DNA of 64,000 bases from assembly GCF_030440595.1 (NCBI RefSeq), contig NZ_CP047452.1:310001-374000 (forward strand). Reading direction: 5' to 3'. The translations under genes were made by a program, and so were the position numbers. Source of the DNA: Corynebacterium glucuronolyticum DSM 44120. Its GTDB lineage: Bacteria > Actinomycetota > Actinomycetes > Mycobacteriales > Mycobacteriaceae. Positions 19,283-27,864 of this stretch are shown in pieces (positions within the stretch are counted from its first letter, which is position 1; every line of letters begins with the position of its first letter). The notes beneath the pieces were generated by a model that worked only from the letters and a program-made list of their open reading frames with translations, did not search any database and was not told the DNA's origin.

Positions 19283-20647
19283 ATGAAAAGGCTCCTGGCA
19301 CTACTCCTCCTCATCCCGCTTGCGGTTGGCACTTTTTTCGCCACTGACCTGGCATCCACGTGGAGTAAAGAGGAAGAGGGCGCGCCCGTCCCCATGGTCT
19401 CCGGCGCGGATCTCGTCCCCGCCCGCCGCGCCGCCGGCGAGGCCTCCACGCAGGCCGACTTCGTCAAGCGCGGCACCCAGGAACTCCTCGATGGCTCCAC
19501 CAAGCTTTCCGACGGCATGGGGGAACTGTCGTCCGGTGCCTCCACCGCCTCTAGCGCCGCCACCCAGCTCTCCCAGGGAATGACGCAGCTGCAGGCCGGC
19601 ACCACCCAGCTTGCCGATGGTGCCACCCGCGTCGCCGACGGCGTCGAGGAGGCCGTGGGCTACGTCAACCAGATCGGGATCATCCAGCAGCAGCTCCTCA
19701 CCATGATCGACCAGACCGACGCAGACCTGGCCAAGAACCCGCTTCCCGACGCCAAGCAAGCTCGCGCACGCCTCGCCGAGGTACGCCCCCAAGTGGAGAA
19801 CTTCCAGTTCGATGCCACTATCGTCGACCAGCTCGCAGCGCTGCGCTCCGGCTCCCGCGAGGTGGCAAACCAGCTGGGCAAGAACGGCTCCCAGTACCAC
19901 GACGGCATCTACACCGCCACGCAGGGCGCGCAGCAGCTCGCCCAGGGGCTGGGCCAGCTTGAAAGCGGTGTCAACGAGGCGAAAAAGGGCGCCGATGACC
20001 TCAAGGCCGGTGCTGAGCGTGTCGATGGCATGGCCCAAAAATCCACCGACAATATCAAGGGCACAGCCAGGGCCATCCCCGTGCTCCCCGTGGTGAACGA
20101 AGAGGAAAACGAGAAGCCGGACACCTTCCTCCCGCCGCTGTACGCCTTCCTCGTCTCCCTCGTTGTTCTCCTCGCCGCCGCTTTCGTGGGGCTCACCCGC
20201 CTGCCACTGTGGTGGAAGGTGGGCTCCAACGTGGCGATCGTCGCCCTCGGCATCATCCTTCTCTGGCTGCTGAGCACCGCCGTCTCCCCGCTGGCACTTG
20301 TCGGCATCGCCCTCGTGCTGGCCCTGACCGCCGCCGTCGGAACCCTGTCCGCTACACTGCTGACCCGCTACTTTGGCCAGATTGGCTACGGCATCGTGCT
20401 GGCCGGCGCGCTGGTGCAGGCCGGGATCACCGGTTGGGTATGGGAGTCGCTGACCTCCGGCGGCGCCGCCCGCTGGGCGCAGGCCCTGGCCGGCATCATG
20501 CCACTGAACTATCCCACCGCCGCCATCACCGCGCTTGGCAACGGTGGCAACCAGGTCATCCTCTGGACCGGCATCGCCGTCCTCGCAGCACTTGCCGCCA
20601 TCTCCGGTGGCCTCATCGTCACCACGCGCGAGGAGCAGCTAGCGTAA
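19283..20647 (+). CDS. YhgE/Pip-like membrane protein with coiled-coil ectodomain
   Basis: 454 residues from ATG 19283. An N-terminal TM helix (MKRLLALLLLIPLAVGTFFA) is followed by a helical extracellular region of about 240 residues with heptad-like LxxGxxxLxxG repeats (ELLDGSTKLSDGMGELSSGA, MTQLQAGTTQLADGATRVAD), then five or six C-terminal TM helices resembling ABC-2 permeases. This is the layout of YhgE/Pip and EsaA-like proteins, used in phage adsorption or export in other Gram-positives. GTG 19238 would add 15 residues (ALPEPELPLLPLSF) without signal-like character. No ribosome site is seen at either start. Divergent from mrpA. Confidence 0.8.
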   Translation: MKRLLALLLLIPLAVGTFFATDLASTWSKEEEGAPVPMVSGADLVPARRAAGEASTQADFVKRGTQELLDGSTKLSDGMGELSSGASTASSAATQLSQGMTQLQAGTTQLADGATRVADGVEEAVGYVNQIGIIQQQLLTMIDQTDADLAKNPLPDAKQARARLAEVRPQVENFQFDATIVDQLAALRSGSREVANQLGKNGSQYHDGIYTATQGAQQLAQGLGQLESGVNEAKKGADDLKAGAERVDGMAQKSTDNIKGTARAIPVLPVVNEEENEKPDTFLPPLYAFLVSLVVLLAAAFVGLTRLPLWWKVGSNVAIVALGIILLWLLSTAVSPLALVGIALVLALTAAVGTLSATLLTRYFGQIGYGIVLAGALVQAGITGWVWESLTSGGAARWAQALAGIMPLNYPTAAITALGNGGNQVILWTGIAVLAALAAISGGLIVTTREEQLA

Positions 20648-20663
20648 CCCGCTCTGTGTGCCC

Positions 20664-20760
20664 CAATGCGGCCCAAGCCCCGCCAACCATTCGGGCATCG
20701 GAACCCGTTGGGCCACAAATGGTGCGTGCCCCGACCCGAATGCGGCCCGGGCATATCCGA
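20664..20760. repeat. Short member of the CCGAATGYGGCCC repeat family
   Basis: CAATGCGGCCC at 20664-20674, GTTGGGCCACAA at 20707-20718 in inverted orientation and CCGAATGCGGCCCGGGCAT from about 20736 are copies of the motif that builds the arrays at 35 kb and 63 kb. It lies just after the end of a gene, as do the other two clusters. Confidence 0.6.
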
Positions 20761-20807
20761 TCACCAAACAAGTGGAAATTCATGGGCCGTAAAGGGGGGA
20801 GAGATCA

Positions 20808-20987
20808 GTGGAAACAGAATCTTTCAAAAAGAAAGTCATAGCTCGAACCGGAGCGGGCGAGAAAATCTACATTTACCAAATTCCGGATAGGGGACAGGGG
20901 GTTCACCGTGCATGGAACAGGACAGGAAAAAGACTGAGGATAGCTATGAACGCATCCAAGCCGACGATGCAGTGGACGGGGAATTAG
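20808..20987 (+). CDS. Possible small protein of 59 residues
   Basis: GTG at 20808 follows a strong AAAGGGGGGAGAGATCA site. The product is basic (METESFKKKVIARTGAGEKI, then YIYQIPDRGQGVHRAWNRTG). No family is recognised. It overlaps a second small frame that starts at 20912, so the two may be halves of one frameshifted gene. The stretch 20648-21130 has no other gene. Confidence 0.3.
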   Translation: METESFKKKVIARTGAGEKIYIYQIPDRGQGVHRAWNRTGKRLRIAMNASKPTMQWTGN

Positions 20988-21043
20988 TCGATCCTGAAAC
21001 TCCCATCACCTACGGGGATGTTCAGCCAGTAATCGGGGCATAA
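20912..21043 (+). CDS. Possible acidic small protein of 43 residues
   Basis: ATG 20912 to TAA 21043 encodes MEQDRKKTEDSYERIQADDA, ending TYGDVQPVIGA. The composition looks coding rather than random, and it is in the +2 frame relative to the preceding small frame. It could be the 3' part of a gene broken by one frameshift. Function unknown. Confidence 0.28.
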   Translation: MEQDRKKTEDSYERIQADDAVDGELVDPETPITYGDVQPVIGA

Positions 21044-21085
21044 TCATTCGGGGCCACTTGAAAATGGGTCGGGCTACGAAGTGTA

Positions 21086-21126
21086 AGAAAAGTAAAACCC
21101 CTCCGAGCTGAAAGCCCGGAGGGGTT
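21086..21126 (-). terminator. Terminator after tRNA-Pro
   Basis: AACCCCTCCG (21096-21105) and CGGAGGGGTT (21117-21126) pair perfectly. On the minus strand a T-rich stretch (TTTTACTTTTCTT) follows the stem. Confidence 0.85.
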
Positions 21127-21130
21127 GTCT

Positions 21131-21207
21131 TGGTCGGGATAACAAGATTTGAACTTGCGACCTCCTCGTCCCGAACGAGGCGCGCTACCAAGCTGCGCCA
21201 TATCCCG
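21131..21207 (-). tRNA. tRNA-Pro (anticodon CGG)
   Basis: Minus-strand cloverleaf of 77 nt: acceptor CGGGATA/TATCCCG, D arm GCGC...GCGC, anticodon stem CCTCG/CGAGG with loop TTCGGGA (anticodon CGG, reading CCG), T arm GCAAG-TTCAAAT-CTTGT, and an encoded CCA. C1-G72 is typical of bacterial tRNA-Pro. Confidence 0.96.
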
Positions 21208-21271
21208 TAGACAAGAGAATATAGTAGAGCACACCGGGTGAATTGACCAAAACGCCAGGTTAACCCGGGAG

Positions 21272-22132
21272 TTATCCCATGTGGATCAGCGTTGCCGCCG
21301 GCGGGCACCACAGGCGCACGGGGGCGAACTTGGCGGTGCCGAGGCCTTCCGAAACATGCATGTACATGTCGCCGAAGCGGTGCAGCCCCTTGGCGCGTTC
21401 CCTGTCGATGCCGCAGTTGGTCACAATCGTCTTCCCGCCCGGCAGGCAGATCTGGCCGCCGTGGGTATGGCCGGAGAGTGCCAGCTGGTAGCCGTCGGCA
21501 GCAAACTGCTCCAGCACGCGGGGTTCCGGGGCGTGGAGGAGCGCGAGCTTGAGTTCAGAGCCCTCGTGCGGGGGACCGGGGTACTCGTCCAGGTCGTGGT
21601 GGGGATCGTCGACGCCGCCAATGGAGACGTTGATGCCGCCGAGTTTGAAAGCCGCGCGGGCGTTATTCACGTCGTGCCAGCCGTGCTCCACGAGGACGGA
21701 GCGCAGCGAGCGCCAGTCGTTTTCCTTTTCGCTTACTTTTCGTTTCCTGCCCAGCAGGTAGCCGAAGGGGTTGACCAGGCGGGGGCCGAAGTAGTCGTTG
21801 GTGCCAAAGCAGAATGCGCCGGGGAACTGCAGGAGTGGGGTAAGTGCCTGGATGGCGTCGGGAAGCCCCTTCGGGTCGGAGAGGTTGTCGCCGGTGTTGA
21901 TGACGAGGTCGGGGTTCAGCTCGGCGAGGGAGTTGACGAAGTCGATCTTCTTCCTTTGCCCGGGAAGCATGTGCAGATCCGAGATGTGCAGGATGGTGCA
22001 CTTGGGTCCGGGGACGGATACCTCGCGGAGCTGAAAGTTCGTGAGCTCCGAGTATCCCCAGGCGAGGAGTGCCCCGCCGGCGACACTGGCGGCTCCTGCG
22101 GTTGCGAGGGCAGCAGGCAGCAACTTCTTCAT
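21272..22132 (-). CDS. Membrane-anchored metallophosphoesterase (YkuE-like)
   Basis: 286 residues. An N-terminal hydrophobic segment (LLPAALATAGAASVAGGALLAWGY) anchors it or exports it. The two-metal phosphoesterase signature is complete: ISDLHMLPG (D-x-H), NTGDNLSD (GD), GTNDYFGPR (GND), and GHTHGGQICLPG with PGPPH earlier. Such proteins hydrolyse phosphodiesters, often lipid-linked, at the cell surface; the substrate here is unknown. It is divergent from the YqeY gene by 24 bp, next to the PBP gene, as in other corynebacteria. Confidence 0.9.
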   Translation of the reverse strand: MKKLLPAALATAGAASVAGGALLAWGYSELTNFQLREVSVPGPKCTILHISDLHMLPGQRKKIDFVNSLAELNPDLVINTGDNLSDPKGLPDAIQALTPLLQFPGAFCFGTNDYFGPRLVNPFGYLLGRKRKVSEKENDWRSLRSVLVEHGWHDVNNARAAFKLGGINVSIGGVDDPHHDLDEYPGPPHEGSELKLALLHAPEPRVLEQFAADGYQLALSGHTHGGQICLPGGKTIVTNCGIDRERAKGLHRFGDMYMHVSEGLGTAKFAPVRLWCPPAATLIHMG

Positions 22133-22156
22133 AGGTATAAGACTACGCTAGCGACT

Positions 22157-22600
22157 ATGAGTGAATTGAAGGATCGTATCCGTAAAGAAATGACCGCCTC
22201 CATGAAGGCCCGCAACAAGGAGCGCACGAACACGTTGCGGATGCTCGTGTCGGCCATCGGCACGGAGGAGACGCAGGGTTCGAAGCATGAGCTTACCGAC
22301 GATCAGGTGCTCACCGTCGTTGCCCGCGAGATTAAGAAGCGCAAGGAATCTGCCGAGATTTACGAGCAGAACGGTCGCCCGGAGCTCGCCGAGAACGAGC
22401 TGGCCGAGGCGAAGATCCTTGCCGAGTTCCAGCCCGAGCAGCTTTCCGACGACGAGCTTGCGTCCCTGGTGTCCGAGGTCGTCGCCGAGAACCCGCAGAT
22501 GGGTCCCGCTATGAAGGCTGCCAAGGTCAAGGCCGGTGGCCGCGTCGACGGCAAGCGCCTCAGCGAGGCCGTCCGTGCCGAGCTCGGCAAGCTGAGCTAG
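22157..22600 (+). CDS. GatB/YqeY domain protein
   Basis: 147 residues, MSELKDRIRKEMTASMKARN onwards, all helical, matching the YqeY family related to the tail domain of amidotransferase GatB. KAAKVKAGGRVDGKRLSEAV is the typical C-terminal segment. A role in tRNA-linked metabolism is presumed for the family only. A leaderless start is likely: TACGCT at 22144-22149 lies exactly 7 nt before the ATG and no ribosome site is present. The 3' end overlaps convergent ponA by 4 nt. Confidence 0.92.
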   Translation: MSELKDRIRKEMTASMKARNKERTNTLRMLVSAIGTEETQGSKHELTDDQVLTVVAREIKKRKESAEIYEQNGRPELAENELAEAKILAEFQPEQLSDDELASLVSEVVAENPQMGPAMKAAKVKAGGRVDGKRLSEAVRAELGKLS

Positions 22601-24972
22601 CCGAAGTTTTTCAGAAGATCGTCCACGGCGTTTGCGAGTTCCTCCAGGTCCTTATCGGAGGGGCCAGTGGGCGCCTGCGGGGGCGCAGCGGGGGGCACCG
22701 GAGCACCCGTGGGATTCGGGGCAGATGTCGGGGTCGGGGCGGCGCGCGTGCCGTCGGAAAGCACGAGGGTGACGGCGGCACCTGCGTGGGCCAGGCCGTC
22801 GAAACGCGCGTAGAGGGCGCGCTCCTTGGGGGTACCGTTACCGGGCGCGTAGGTGACGTTCGAGATAGCGTAGCCCGCGTCCTTCAGCCGCTTGGTGGCC
22901 GCTTCCTTGCTTAGGCCGCCGACCTCCGGCAGGGTGGCGGTGCCGGAATTGTAGCGGGCATCCGCCTTCGGCAGCGTTCCGCTCGTGGCGGTGGGCGTCT
23001 GGTTGGCCACGTTCACCCATGTCGCCGTGGCCTCCATGCCACCGTAGAGGGTGCCGTCCTGGCACTGGCGCAGTGGTGCGGTACACAGCGGGGTGTTGAC
23101 CTGGCCGTCGTTGAAGATGTAGGTGGAGGCGGCGAAGCCCGTGTTGAAGCCGAGGAAGGCGCTGGACTGGTGCGTTTCCGTCGTGCCGGTCTTCGAGGAG
23201 GCCGTGCCCTGCCAGTTCATCGCCTTGGCGGTATCGGAGGCCGTGCCCTTGGTGAGGTCGTCGGAAAGCGCCGTGGCCAAAGCGCCGGCGGCACCCGGCT
23301 CGAGGACATCCTCGCAGGCGGGGACATGCAGGTCAACAGGGGTGCCGTTCTCGGTGATGGAGGCAATCGGGTTCGGCTCACACCAGCGGCCGCCGGAGGC
23401 AAGCGTCGCCGCGACGTTGGTGAGCTCCAGCGGGTTGACCGGCGTCGGGCCGAGGGTGAAGGAGCCGGAGTTGTGGTCGATGACATCCTGTGCGATGCCC
23501 TCGTCCTTGTAGTTGCGCAGGCCGAGCTTGACGGCCATGTTCACCGTGTCCTCCACGCCGACGGTCTCGATGAGGTTCACAAACGTCGTGTTCGGCGATT
23601 GCGCAAGCGCCTCCCGCAGCGTCATCTGCGGCTTGTAGGTGCCGGCGTTTTCCACGCAGTACATCCCGGGCGGGCAGTTCTTCGCGCCACCGAAGCCCAT
23701 GCCGGACTTTTCCACGCGCACGGGGACGGGCAGCACCGTGTCGATGCCGATGCCCTCGGTGAGTGCCGTGGCGGCGGTGAAAATCTTGAACACGGAACCC
23801 GCGCCGCTGCCGAGCGTCGAGGCCGTCAGCGGCAGGACTGTTTCGAAGTTATCGGCATCGAGCCCGTACGAACGGGAGTTCGCCATGGCGAGAACCTCGC
23901 GCTTGTCGCCGGGGTTGATCACGTTCATCGTCTCCGCCACGCCGGGGGTCTGCGGGTTGGCGAACTGGTTCACGCTCTGCTTGACGCGTGCCTGCATGGC
24001 CGGATCGATGGTGGTGTGGATTTCGTAGGAGCTCTTCGTCAGCTCGTCGGTACTTAAGCCCTTGCTGTCCAGGTATTCCAATACGTAGTCGCAGAAGAAA
24101 CCGAGGTCACCGGCGGTGATGCAGCCCTGGGGGAGACCAACGGGCTCAGGCAGGACACCGAGTGGCTCGGCCTGGTAGCCGGCGAGTGCCTCGGCGGGAA
24201 TCTTGCCCGAATCCGCCATCGTCTGCAGCACCGTGTTGCGGCGCTCGAGTGCGCCCTCCGGGTTGGCGTACGGGTTGAGGCCGGAGGTGGACTGCACAAC
24301 GCCTGCCAAGAGGGCCGCTTGCGGGACGGTGAGTTGTGCCGCCGAGGTGCCAAAATAGGTGCGCGCTGCGGCTTCGATGCCGAAGGCGCCGTTGCCGTAG
24401 GGCACGATGTTGAGGTAGCGGGCGAGGATCTCGTCTTTGGGGAGGTTGTTGTCCAGCTCGCTGGCCATCTTCATCTCGCGGAGTTTGCGTGCGTAGCTTG
24501 TCTCCACGGCGGCGGCAGCTTCCTCCTCGGTGTCCGCGTTGACCAGGTACATGTAGTTCTTCACGTACTGCTGGTCGAGCGTGGATGCGCCCTGGCGGAC
24601 GCCGCCGGAAAGCACGTTGGTGGCCATCGCGCGAAGCGTCCCGGTCCAGTCCACGCCGTCGTGGTCGTAGAAGCGTCGATCCTCGATGGATACGATCGCG
24701 TCCTTCATCGGCTGGGCGATCTTGTCTGCGGGGACATCGAAGCGCCGCTGTTTGTAGATCCAGGCGATGGGGGTGTTCGCGTTGTCGTAAATCGTGGTCA
24801 CACCGGGGGCAGTGCCGTCTGTGAGATCGGCGAGTCCTGTTTCCATGGCCTCCTGCGTTCGGGCCGCAGCGATCCCTGAAAGGCCAGCCACGGGGGCGAG
24901 GGCAAGCGCCATGAGCGCACCGGCCACGATGATGGCGGTGACAATTTGGGCTAGTGAGGTTATTGCACGCAC
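22597..24972 (-). CDS. ponA: Class A penicillin-binding protein with PASTA domain
   Basis: Bifunctional peptidoglycan glycosyltransferase/transpeptidase, 791 residues. Order: TM helix (about 10-30), GT51 domain with the catalytic Glu in EDRRFYDHDGVDW, transpeptidase with SVFK (active Ser near 394), SPN in ALAQSPNTTF, and KTG in SSKTGTTETH near 594, then one PASTA domain (VGGLSKEAATKRLKDAGYAI) and a Pro-rich tail. It corresponds to mycobacterial PonA2, which also neighbours a WhiB gene. Start GTG 24972 with TAGAGT 6 nt before suggests a leaderless mRNA. Divergent from whcA. Confidence 0.95.
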   Translation of the reverse strand: MRAITSLAQIVTAIIVAGALMALALAPVAGLSGIAAARTQEAMETGLADLTDGTAPGVTTIYDNANTPIAWIYKQRRFDVPADKIAQPMKDAIVSIEDRRFYDHDGVDWTGTLRAMATNVLSGGVRQGASTLDQQYVKNYMYLVNADTEEEAAAAVETSYARKLREMKMASELDNNLPKDEILARYLNIVPYGNGAFGIEAAARTYFGTSAAQLTVPQAALLAGVVQSTSGLNPYANPEGALERRNTVLQTMADSGKIPAEALAGYQAEPLGVLPEPVGLPQGCITAGDLGFFCDYVLEYLDSKGLSTDELTKSSYEIHTTIDPAMQARVKQSVNQFANPQTPGVAETMNVINPGDKREVLAMANSRSYGLDADNFETVLPLTASTLGSGAGSVFKIFTAATALTEGIGIDTVLPVPVRVEKSGMGFGGAKNCPPGMYCVENAGTYKPQMTLREALAQSPNTTFVNLIETVGVEDTVNMAVKLGLRNYKDEGIAQDVIDHNSGSFTLGPTPVNPLELTNVAATLASGGRWCEPNPIASITENGTPVDLHVPACEDVLEPGAAGALATALSDDLTKGTASDTAKAMNWQGTASSKTGTTETHQSSAFLGFNTGFAASTYIFNDGQVNTPLCTAPLRQCQDGTLYGGMEATATWVNVANQTPTATSGTLPKADARYNSGTATLPEVGGLSKEAATKRLKDAGYAISNVTYAPGNGTPKERALYARFDGLAHAGAAVTLVLSDGTRAAPTPTSAPNPTGAPVPPAAPPQAPTGPSDKDLEELANAVDDLLKNFG

Positions 24973-25105
24973 GCCTATACTCTAATGGGAGGTGTGACAA
25001 ATGGGGGTAGCAACTGTTGAACAATGTTGTGACGTATTAGACAAGGTGCCTTCCTTGTGAATAGGCTAACCGTATAGGGAAGCATAATTGACAGGAGGAT
25101 AGCGT

Positions 25106-25450
25106 ATGACCACCTCACTTATCCGTCGTCGGCGCCGAAGCCCCTACCTCGTAGGATCGGCCCGTAAGTTCGATCCGGAACGTGGGAAGTGGATTACACA
25201 GGCTCGCTGCCGTGAGGGCGACCCCGACGCCCTCTTTGTGAAGGGTGCCGCCCAGAGGGAAGCCGCGCAAATCTGCGAAGATTGCCCGGTTCTGCTTGAT
25301 TGTCGTGCCGACGCACTGGATAACCGCGTGGAGTTCGGCGTCTGGGGAGGTCTCACTGAGCGTCAGCGTCGCGCAGCCCTGCGGATGTACCCGCATGTGA
25401 AGAGCTGGGCCCGTTTCTTTGAGATGGGCGGCACGCTCGAAGATATCTAA
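25106..25450 (+). CDS. whcA: WhiB-family iron-sulfur regulator (WhiB4/WhcA type)
   Basis: 114 residues. The four Cys ligands for a 4Fe-4S cluster are in ARCREGDPDALF and ICEDCPVLLDC (C...C-x2-C-x5-C), followed by the GVWGGLTERQRR turn conserved in Wbl proteins. Basic N- and C-termini. Divergent from ponA, as WhiB4 is from ponA2 in mycobacteria; the equivalent C. glutamicum gene is WhcA, linked to oxidative stress response. Good AGGAGGAT site before the ATG. The symbol rests on synteny. Confidence 0.9.
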   Translation: MTTSLIRRRRRSPYLVGSARKFDPERGKWITQARCREGDPDALFVKGAAQREAAQICEDCPVLLDCRADALDNRVEFGVWGGLTERQRRAALRMYPHVKSWARFFEMGGTLEDI

Positions 25451-25501
25451 CGTGTTTTCGTGTTCCGCACTCGCGGAACCCCTCGCAGCGTCCTGCGAAC
25501 A

Positions 25502-25530
25502 GCCCGGTGGTGCAGGCCACCGGGCATTTT
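25502..25530 (+). terminator. Terminator after whcA
   Basis: GCCCGGTGG (25502-25510), loop TGCAGG, CCACCGGGC (25517-25525), then ATTTTGT. Confidence 0.85.
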
Positions 25531-25599
25531 GTGTACGTGCGGGTGGTCTGAGTTGCGCTGGGCCGGTGAGATGGGCGGGTTTCACCTAAGATAGGGGCT

Positions 25600-25776
25600 A
25601 TGACTGACATGACTAAATGGGAGTATGCAACGGTTCCACTGCTTACGCACGCGACCAAGCAGATCTTGGACACGTGGGGCGAAGACGGATGGGAACTGGT
25701 GACGGTCATGCCGGGACCTAACCCTGAAAACGTTGTGGCCTACATGAAGCGGCCAGTAAGTGACAGTGAGGATTAA
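25600..25776 (+). CDS. DUF4177-like small protein
   Basis: 58 residues (MTDMTKWEYATVPLLTHATK ... GWELVTVMPGP). The WEYATV...D.WG.DGWELV.V pattern is that of the short DUF4177 family, whose function is not known. It ends in TAA directly abutting the ATG of the RidA gene, so the two are co-transcribed, as upstream of RidA in mycobacteria. TAAGAT at 25587-25592, exactly 7 nt before the ATG, and no ribosome site indicate leaderless translation. Confidence 0.85.
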   Translation: MTDMTKWEYATVPLLTHATKQILDTWGEDGWELVTVMPGPNPENVVAYMKRPVSDSED

Positions 25777-26199
25777 ATGATTGAGTTGCCAGAGGTAGCC
25801 AAGCCGGTTGCCGCCTACACCCCTGCAGTCGTGACGGGTCATTATGTGTACACGTCCGGCCAGCTCCCCTTCGTCGACGGCGCGCTGCCGAAGACGGGCA
25901 AGGTGGGTGCCGAGGTCACCCAGGAGGAGGCCTACGACCTGGCTCGTACCGCCGCCCTCAACGCGCTGGCGGCGATCAATAACGAGGTTGATCTGGAGAA
26001 GATCACCCGCGTGGTGAAGATCGTCGGCTTCGTGAACTCCGCGCCGGGCTTCAACGCCCAGCCTGCCGTGGTGAACGGCGCGTCGGAGCTGATGGAGGAA
26101 GTCTTTGGTGAAAAGGGCGTGCACGCCCGTTCAGCCGTGGGCGTTGCGGAGTTGCCGATGGATGCCCCGGTTGAGATTGAATTGATCGTAGAGTTTTAA
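25777..26199 (+). CDS. RidA family (reactive imine/enamine deaminase) protein
   Basis: 140 residues. The family core is visible: YVYTSGQLPFVDGALPKTGKV, a helix rich in Ala with LNALAAINNEVDLEKITRVVK, and the late RSAVGVAELPMDAPVEIELI, where the Arg of the HARSAVG stretch corresponds to the catalytic Arg of RidA-type deaminases. This branch (YjgF/LPSP) may differ in substrate. Follows the DUF4177 gene without a gap and precedes an MBL hydrolase. Confidence 0.92.
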   Translation: MIELPEVAKPVAAYTPAVVTGHYVYTSGQLPFVDGALPKTGKVGAEVTQEEAYDLARTAALNALAAINNEVDLEKITRVVKIVGFVNSAPGFNAQPAVVNGASELMEEVFGEKGVHARSAVGVAELPMDAPVEIELIVEF

Positions 26200-26210
26200 G
26201 GTCGACTTTC

Positions 26211-27014
26211 ATGCAACATCCTGCGTACAGCCTTCTTCGTCCGGTGACTGAGTCCATCGGTGTGGTTCTGTGTCCCAATGCGGGCTATTCCTCCCTGGAG
26301 GGAACAAACTCGTGGGTGGTTCGGGCGCAGGGCGACCCGAACTCCATCGTCATCGACCCGGGTCCGCACGATGAGGGGCACCTCAATGTGTTGCAGGCCA
26401 AGGCGGATCACGTGGGGCTCATCCTCCTCACGCACCGCCATCAGGATCACGCGGGCGGCGCCGAGCGCTTCGCCCAGATGACTGGGGCCCCGGTTCGCTC
26501 GTTGGATCCCCGTTACTGCGTCGACGGTTCTCCGCTTGTCGACGGTGAGGTGGTCTCCATCGACGGTGTGACTCCTACTGTCGAGGTTGTAGCAACCCCT
26601 GGTCACACGGCCCATTCCACGTGCTTCTTCGTTCACGGCAAAGATGACAAGGTAGAAGGCATTATCACCGGTGACACGATCGTCGGCCGCCACACGTCGA
26701 TGATCTCCGAAACCGACGGTGACCTGGGCCAGTACCTCGACTCGCTGAAGCTCCTCGTTGAGCGTGGCAAGGACATTCCGCTCCTGCCCGGCCACGGCCC
26801 GGATCACCCGGACACCGCCGACCTAGCCGCGCGCTACATTGAGCGGCGCGAGTACCGCCTCAAGCAGGTTCGCGAAGCGCTCGAGGAGCTCGGCCCCGAT
26901 GCCAAGGTTCGCGACATCGTGGACAAGGTCTACGACAACGTGGACCCGGTTCTGCGCGATTCGGCGGAGCAGTCCACACGCGTGACGTTGCGCTATATCA
27001 AGGAACACGAGTAG
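26211..27014 (+). CDS. Metallo-beta-lactamase-fold hydrolase
   Basis: 267 residues. The zinc motif is THRHQDHAGG, with further ligands in TPGHTAHSTCF, TGDTIVG and LPGHGPDH. A C-terminal helical domain (YIERREYRLKQVREALEELG) is typical of the LACTB2-like group, which includes RNA- and thioester-cleaving enzymes; substrate unknown. It ends the DUF4177-RidA-MBL operon, and a perfect terminator follows. Its last 258 bp are duplicated at 28949-29205. Confidence 0.92.
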   Translation: MQHPAYSLLRPVTESIGVVLCPNAGYSSLEGTNSWVVRAQGDPNSIVIDPGPHDEGHLNVLQAKADHVGLILLTHRHQDHAGGAERFAQMTGAPVRSLDPRYCVDGSPLVDGEVVSIDGVTPTVEVVATPGHTAHSTCFFVHGKDDKVEGIITGDTIVGRHTSMISETDGDLGQYLDSLKLLVERGKDIPLLPGHGPDHPDTADLAARYIERREYRLKQVREALEELGPDAKVRDIVDKVYDNVDPVLRDSAEQSTRVTLRYIKEHE

Positions 27015-27023
27015 CGGAGACGC

Positions 27024-27061
27024 AAAAACGCGCGATTGGGTGTTCCCAATCGCGCGTTTTT
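27024..27061. terminator. Perfect 17-bp terminator after the MBL gene
   Basis: AAAAACGCGCGATTGGG (27024-27040), loop TGTT, CCCAATCGCGCGTTTTT (27045-27061). A and T tracts on both sides let it work in both directions. It marks the left edge of the AT-richer accessory region. Confidence 0.92.
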
Positions 27062-27111
27062 ATGAGCGAATATGTGGCCCCTGACCACCATCTATCCGAT
27101 AGACTGGTGCT

Positions 27112-27864
27112 GTGGTAACAGGCATGATGGAGGAGCGACTGGCGCGGATACAAAAACTATGGAATAGTAGCGATGATTTCACAAAGCTAGCCGCTGGTCT
27201 TGATCTCATAAATGTACTTGACAACCTGTGTCTGAGCGATAAATCGAGGAATTCTGACCTTTCCCATTCTGTTTTGGCTTTCCTCCTCGAGTGCGCAAGT
27301 GGCTCTGATGAGTCGAGGAACCCATGGCCGTGGATGAATCGCAAAGAATTGTTAAATCCCGTGCTCAATCGAATTCAGTTCCGTGATGGTAACCTCTACT
27401 GGACCGTAAAAGGAGAGGAAACGCAATTCGACAGATTAATAGCCCCGGATGAGATCCCGAATCGCTGGTTTAAAACAGGATTTGGTGGAAAGAGGTTTTT
27501 CGGTAGCAGCTTCATCGGAATATCGGCAGAGTCTTTATATTTTTCAAATTCTAGTTTTGACAGCGTTGTTTTCTCACAGGCTGCCTTTAAAAGCGTTCAA
27601 GCATTTAATTCTGTCTTCACAAATTGCACTTTTAATCCTTCATCGTTTAGCGGTTGTATTTTCTATAATTGCAGTTTTTTGCACTCGACCTTCGACAAAA
27701 CGATGTTTTCGGGGACTTTGTTCCAATCCTGTGGCCTAGAATCGAGTGATTTCTCACGTGCATTTTTCGACGCAGAATGCTCCTTTGAAAGGCAAGAATA
27801 CGTCTCCTGCGTACAAGCGAGCGATGCTGAGGCCCCGAATATGTCAAAAATGAGGCGGTGGTGA
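27112..27864 (+). CDS. Pentapeptide-repeat protein 1 with helical N-terminal domain
   Basis: 250 residues. Residues about 5-65 are helical, with the pattern LAAGLDLINVLDNLCLSDKS then VLAFLLECAS, recalling the N-terminal segment found in many actinobacterial pentapeptide proteins. From about 120 to 225, Phe recurs every fifth residue for at least 14 turns (SSFDSVVFSQAAF, NCTFNPSSFSGCIF, STFDKTMFSGTLF), which predicts a right-handed quadrilateral beta-helix. Function unknown; such folds mimic DNA or act as scaffolds. GTG 27112 has TAGACT 6 nt upstream (leaderless); ATG 27124 is the alternative. AT-rich compared with the host genes, so probably acquired. Confidence 0.75.
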   Translation: MVTGMMEERLARIQKLWNSSDDFTKLAAGLDLINVLDNLCLSDKSRNSDLSHSVLAFLLECASGSDESRNPWPWMNRKELLNPVLNRIQFRDGNLYWTVKGEETQFDRLIAPDEIPNRWFKTGFGGKRFFGSSFIGISAESLYFSNSSFDSVVFSQAAFKSVQAFNSVFTNCTFNPSSFSGCIFYNCSFLHSTFDKTMFSGTLFQSCGLESSDFSRAFFDAECSFERQEYVSCVQASDAEAPNMSKMRRW

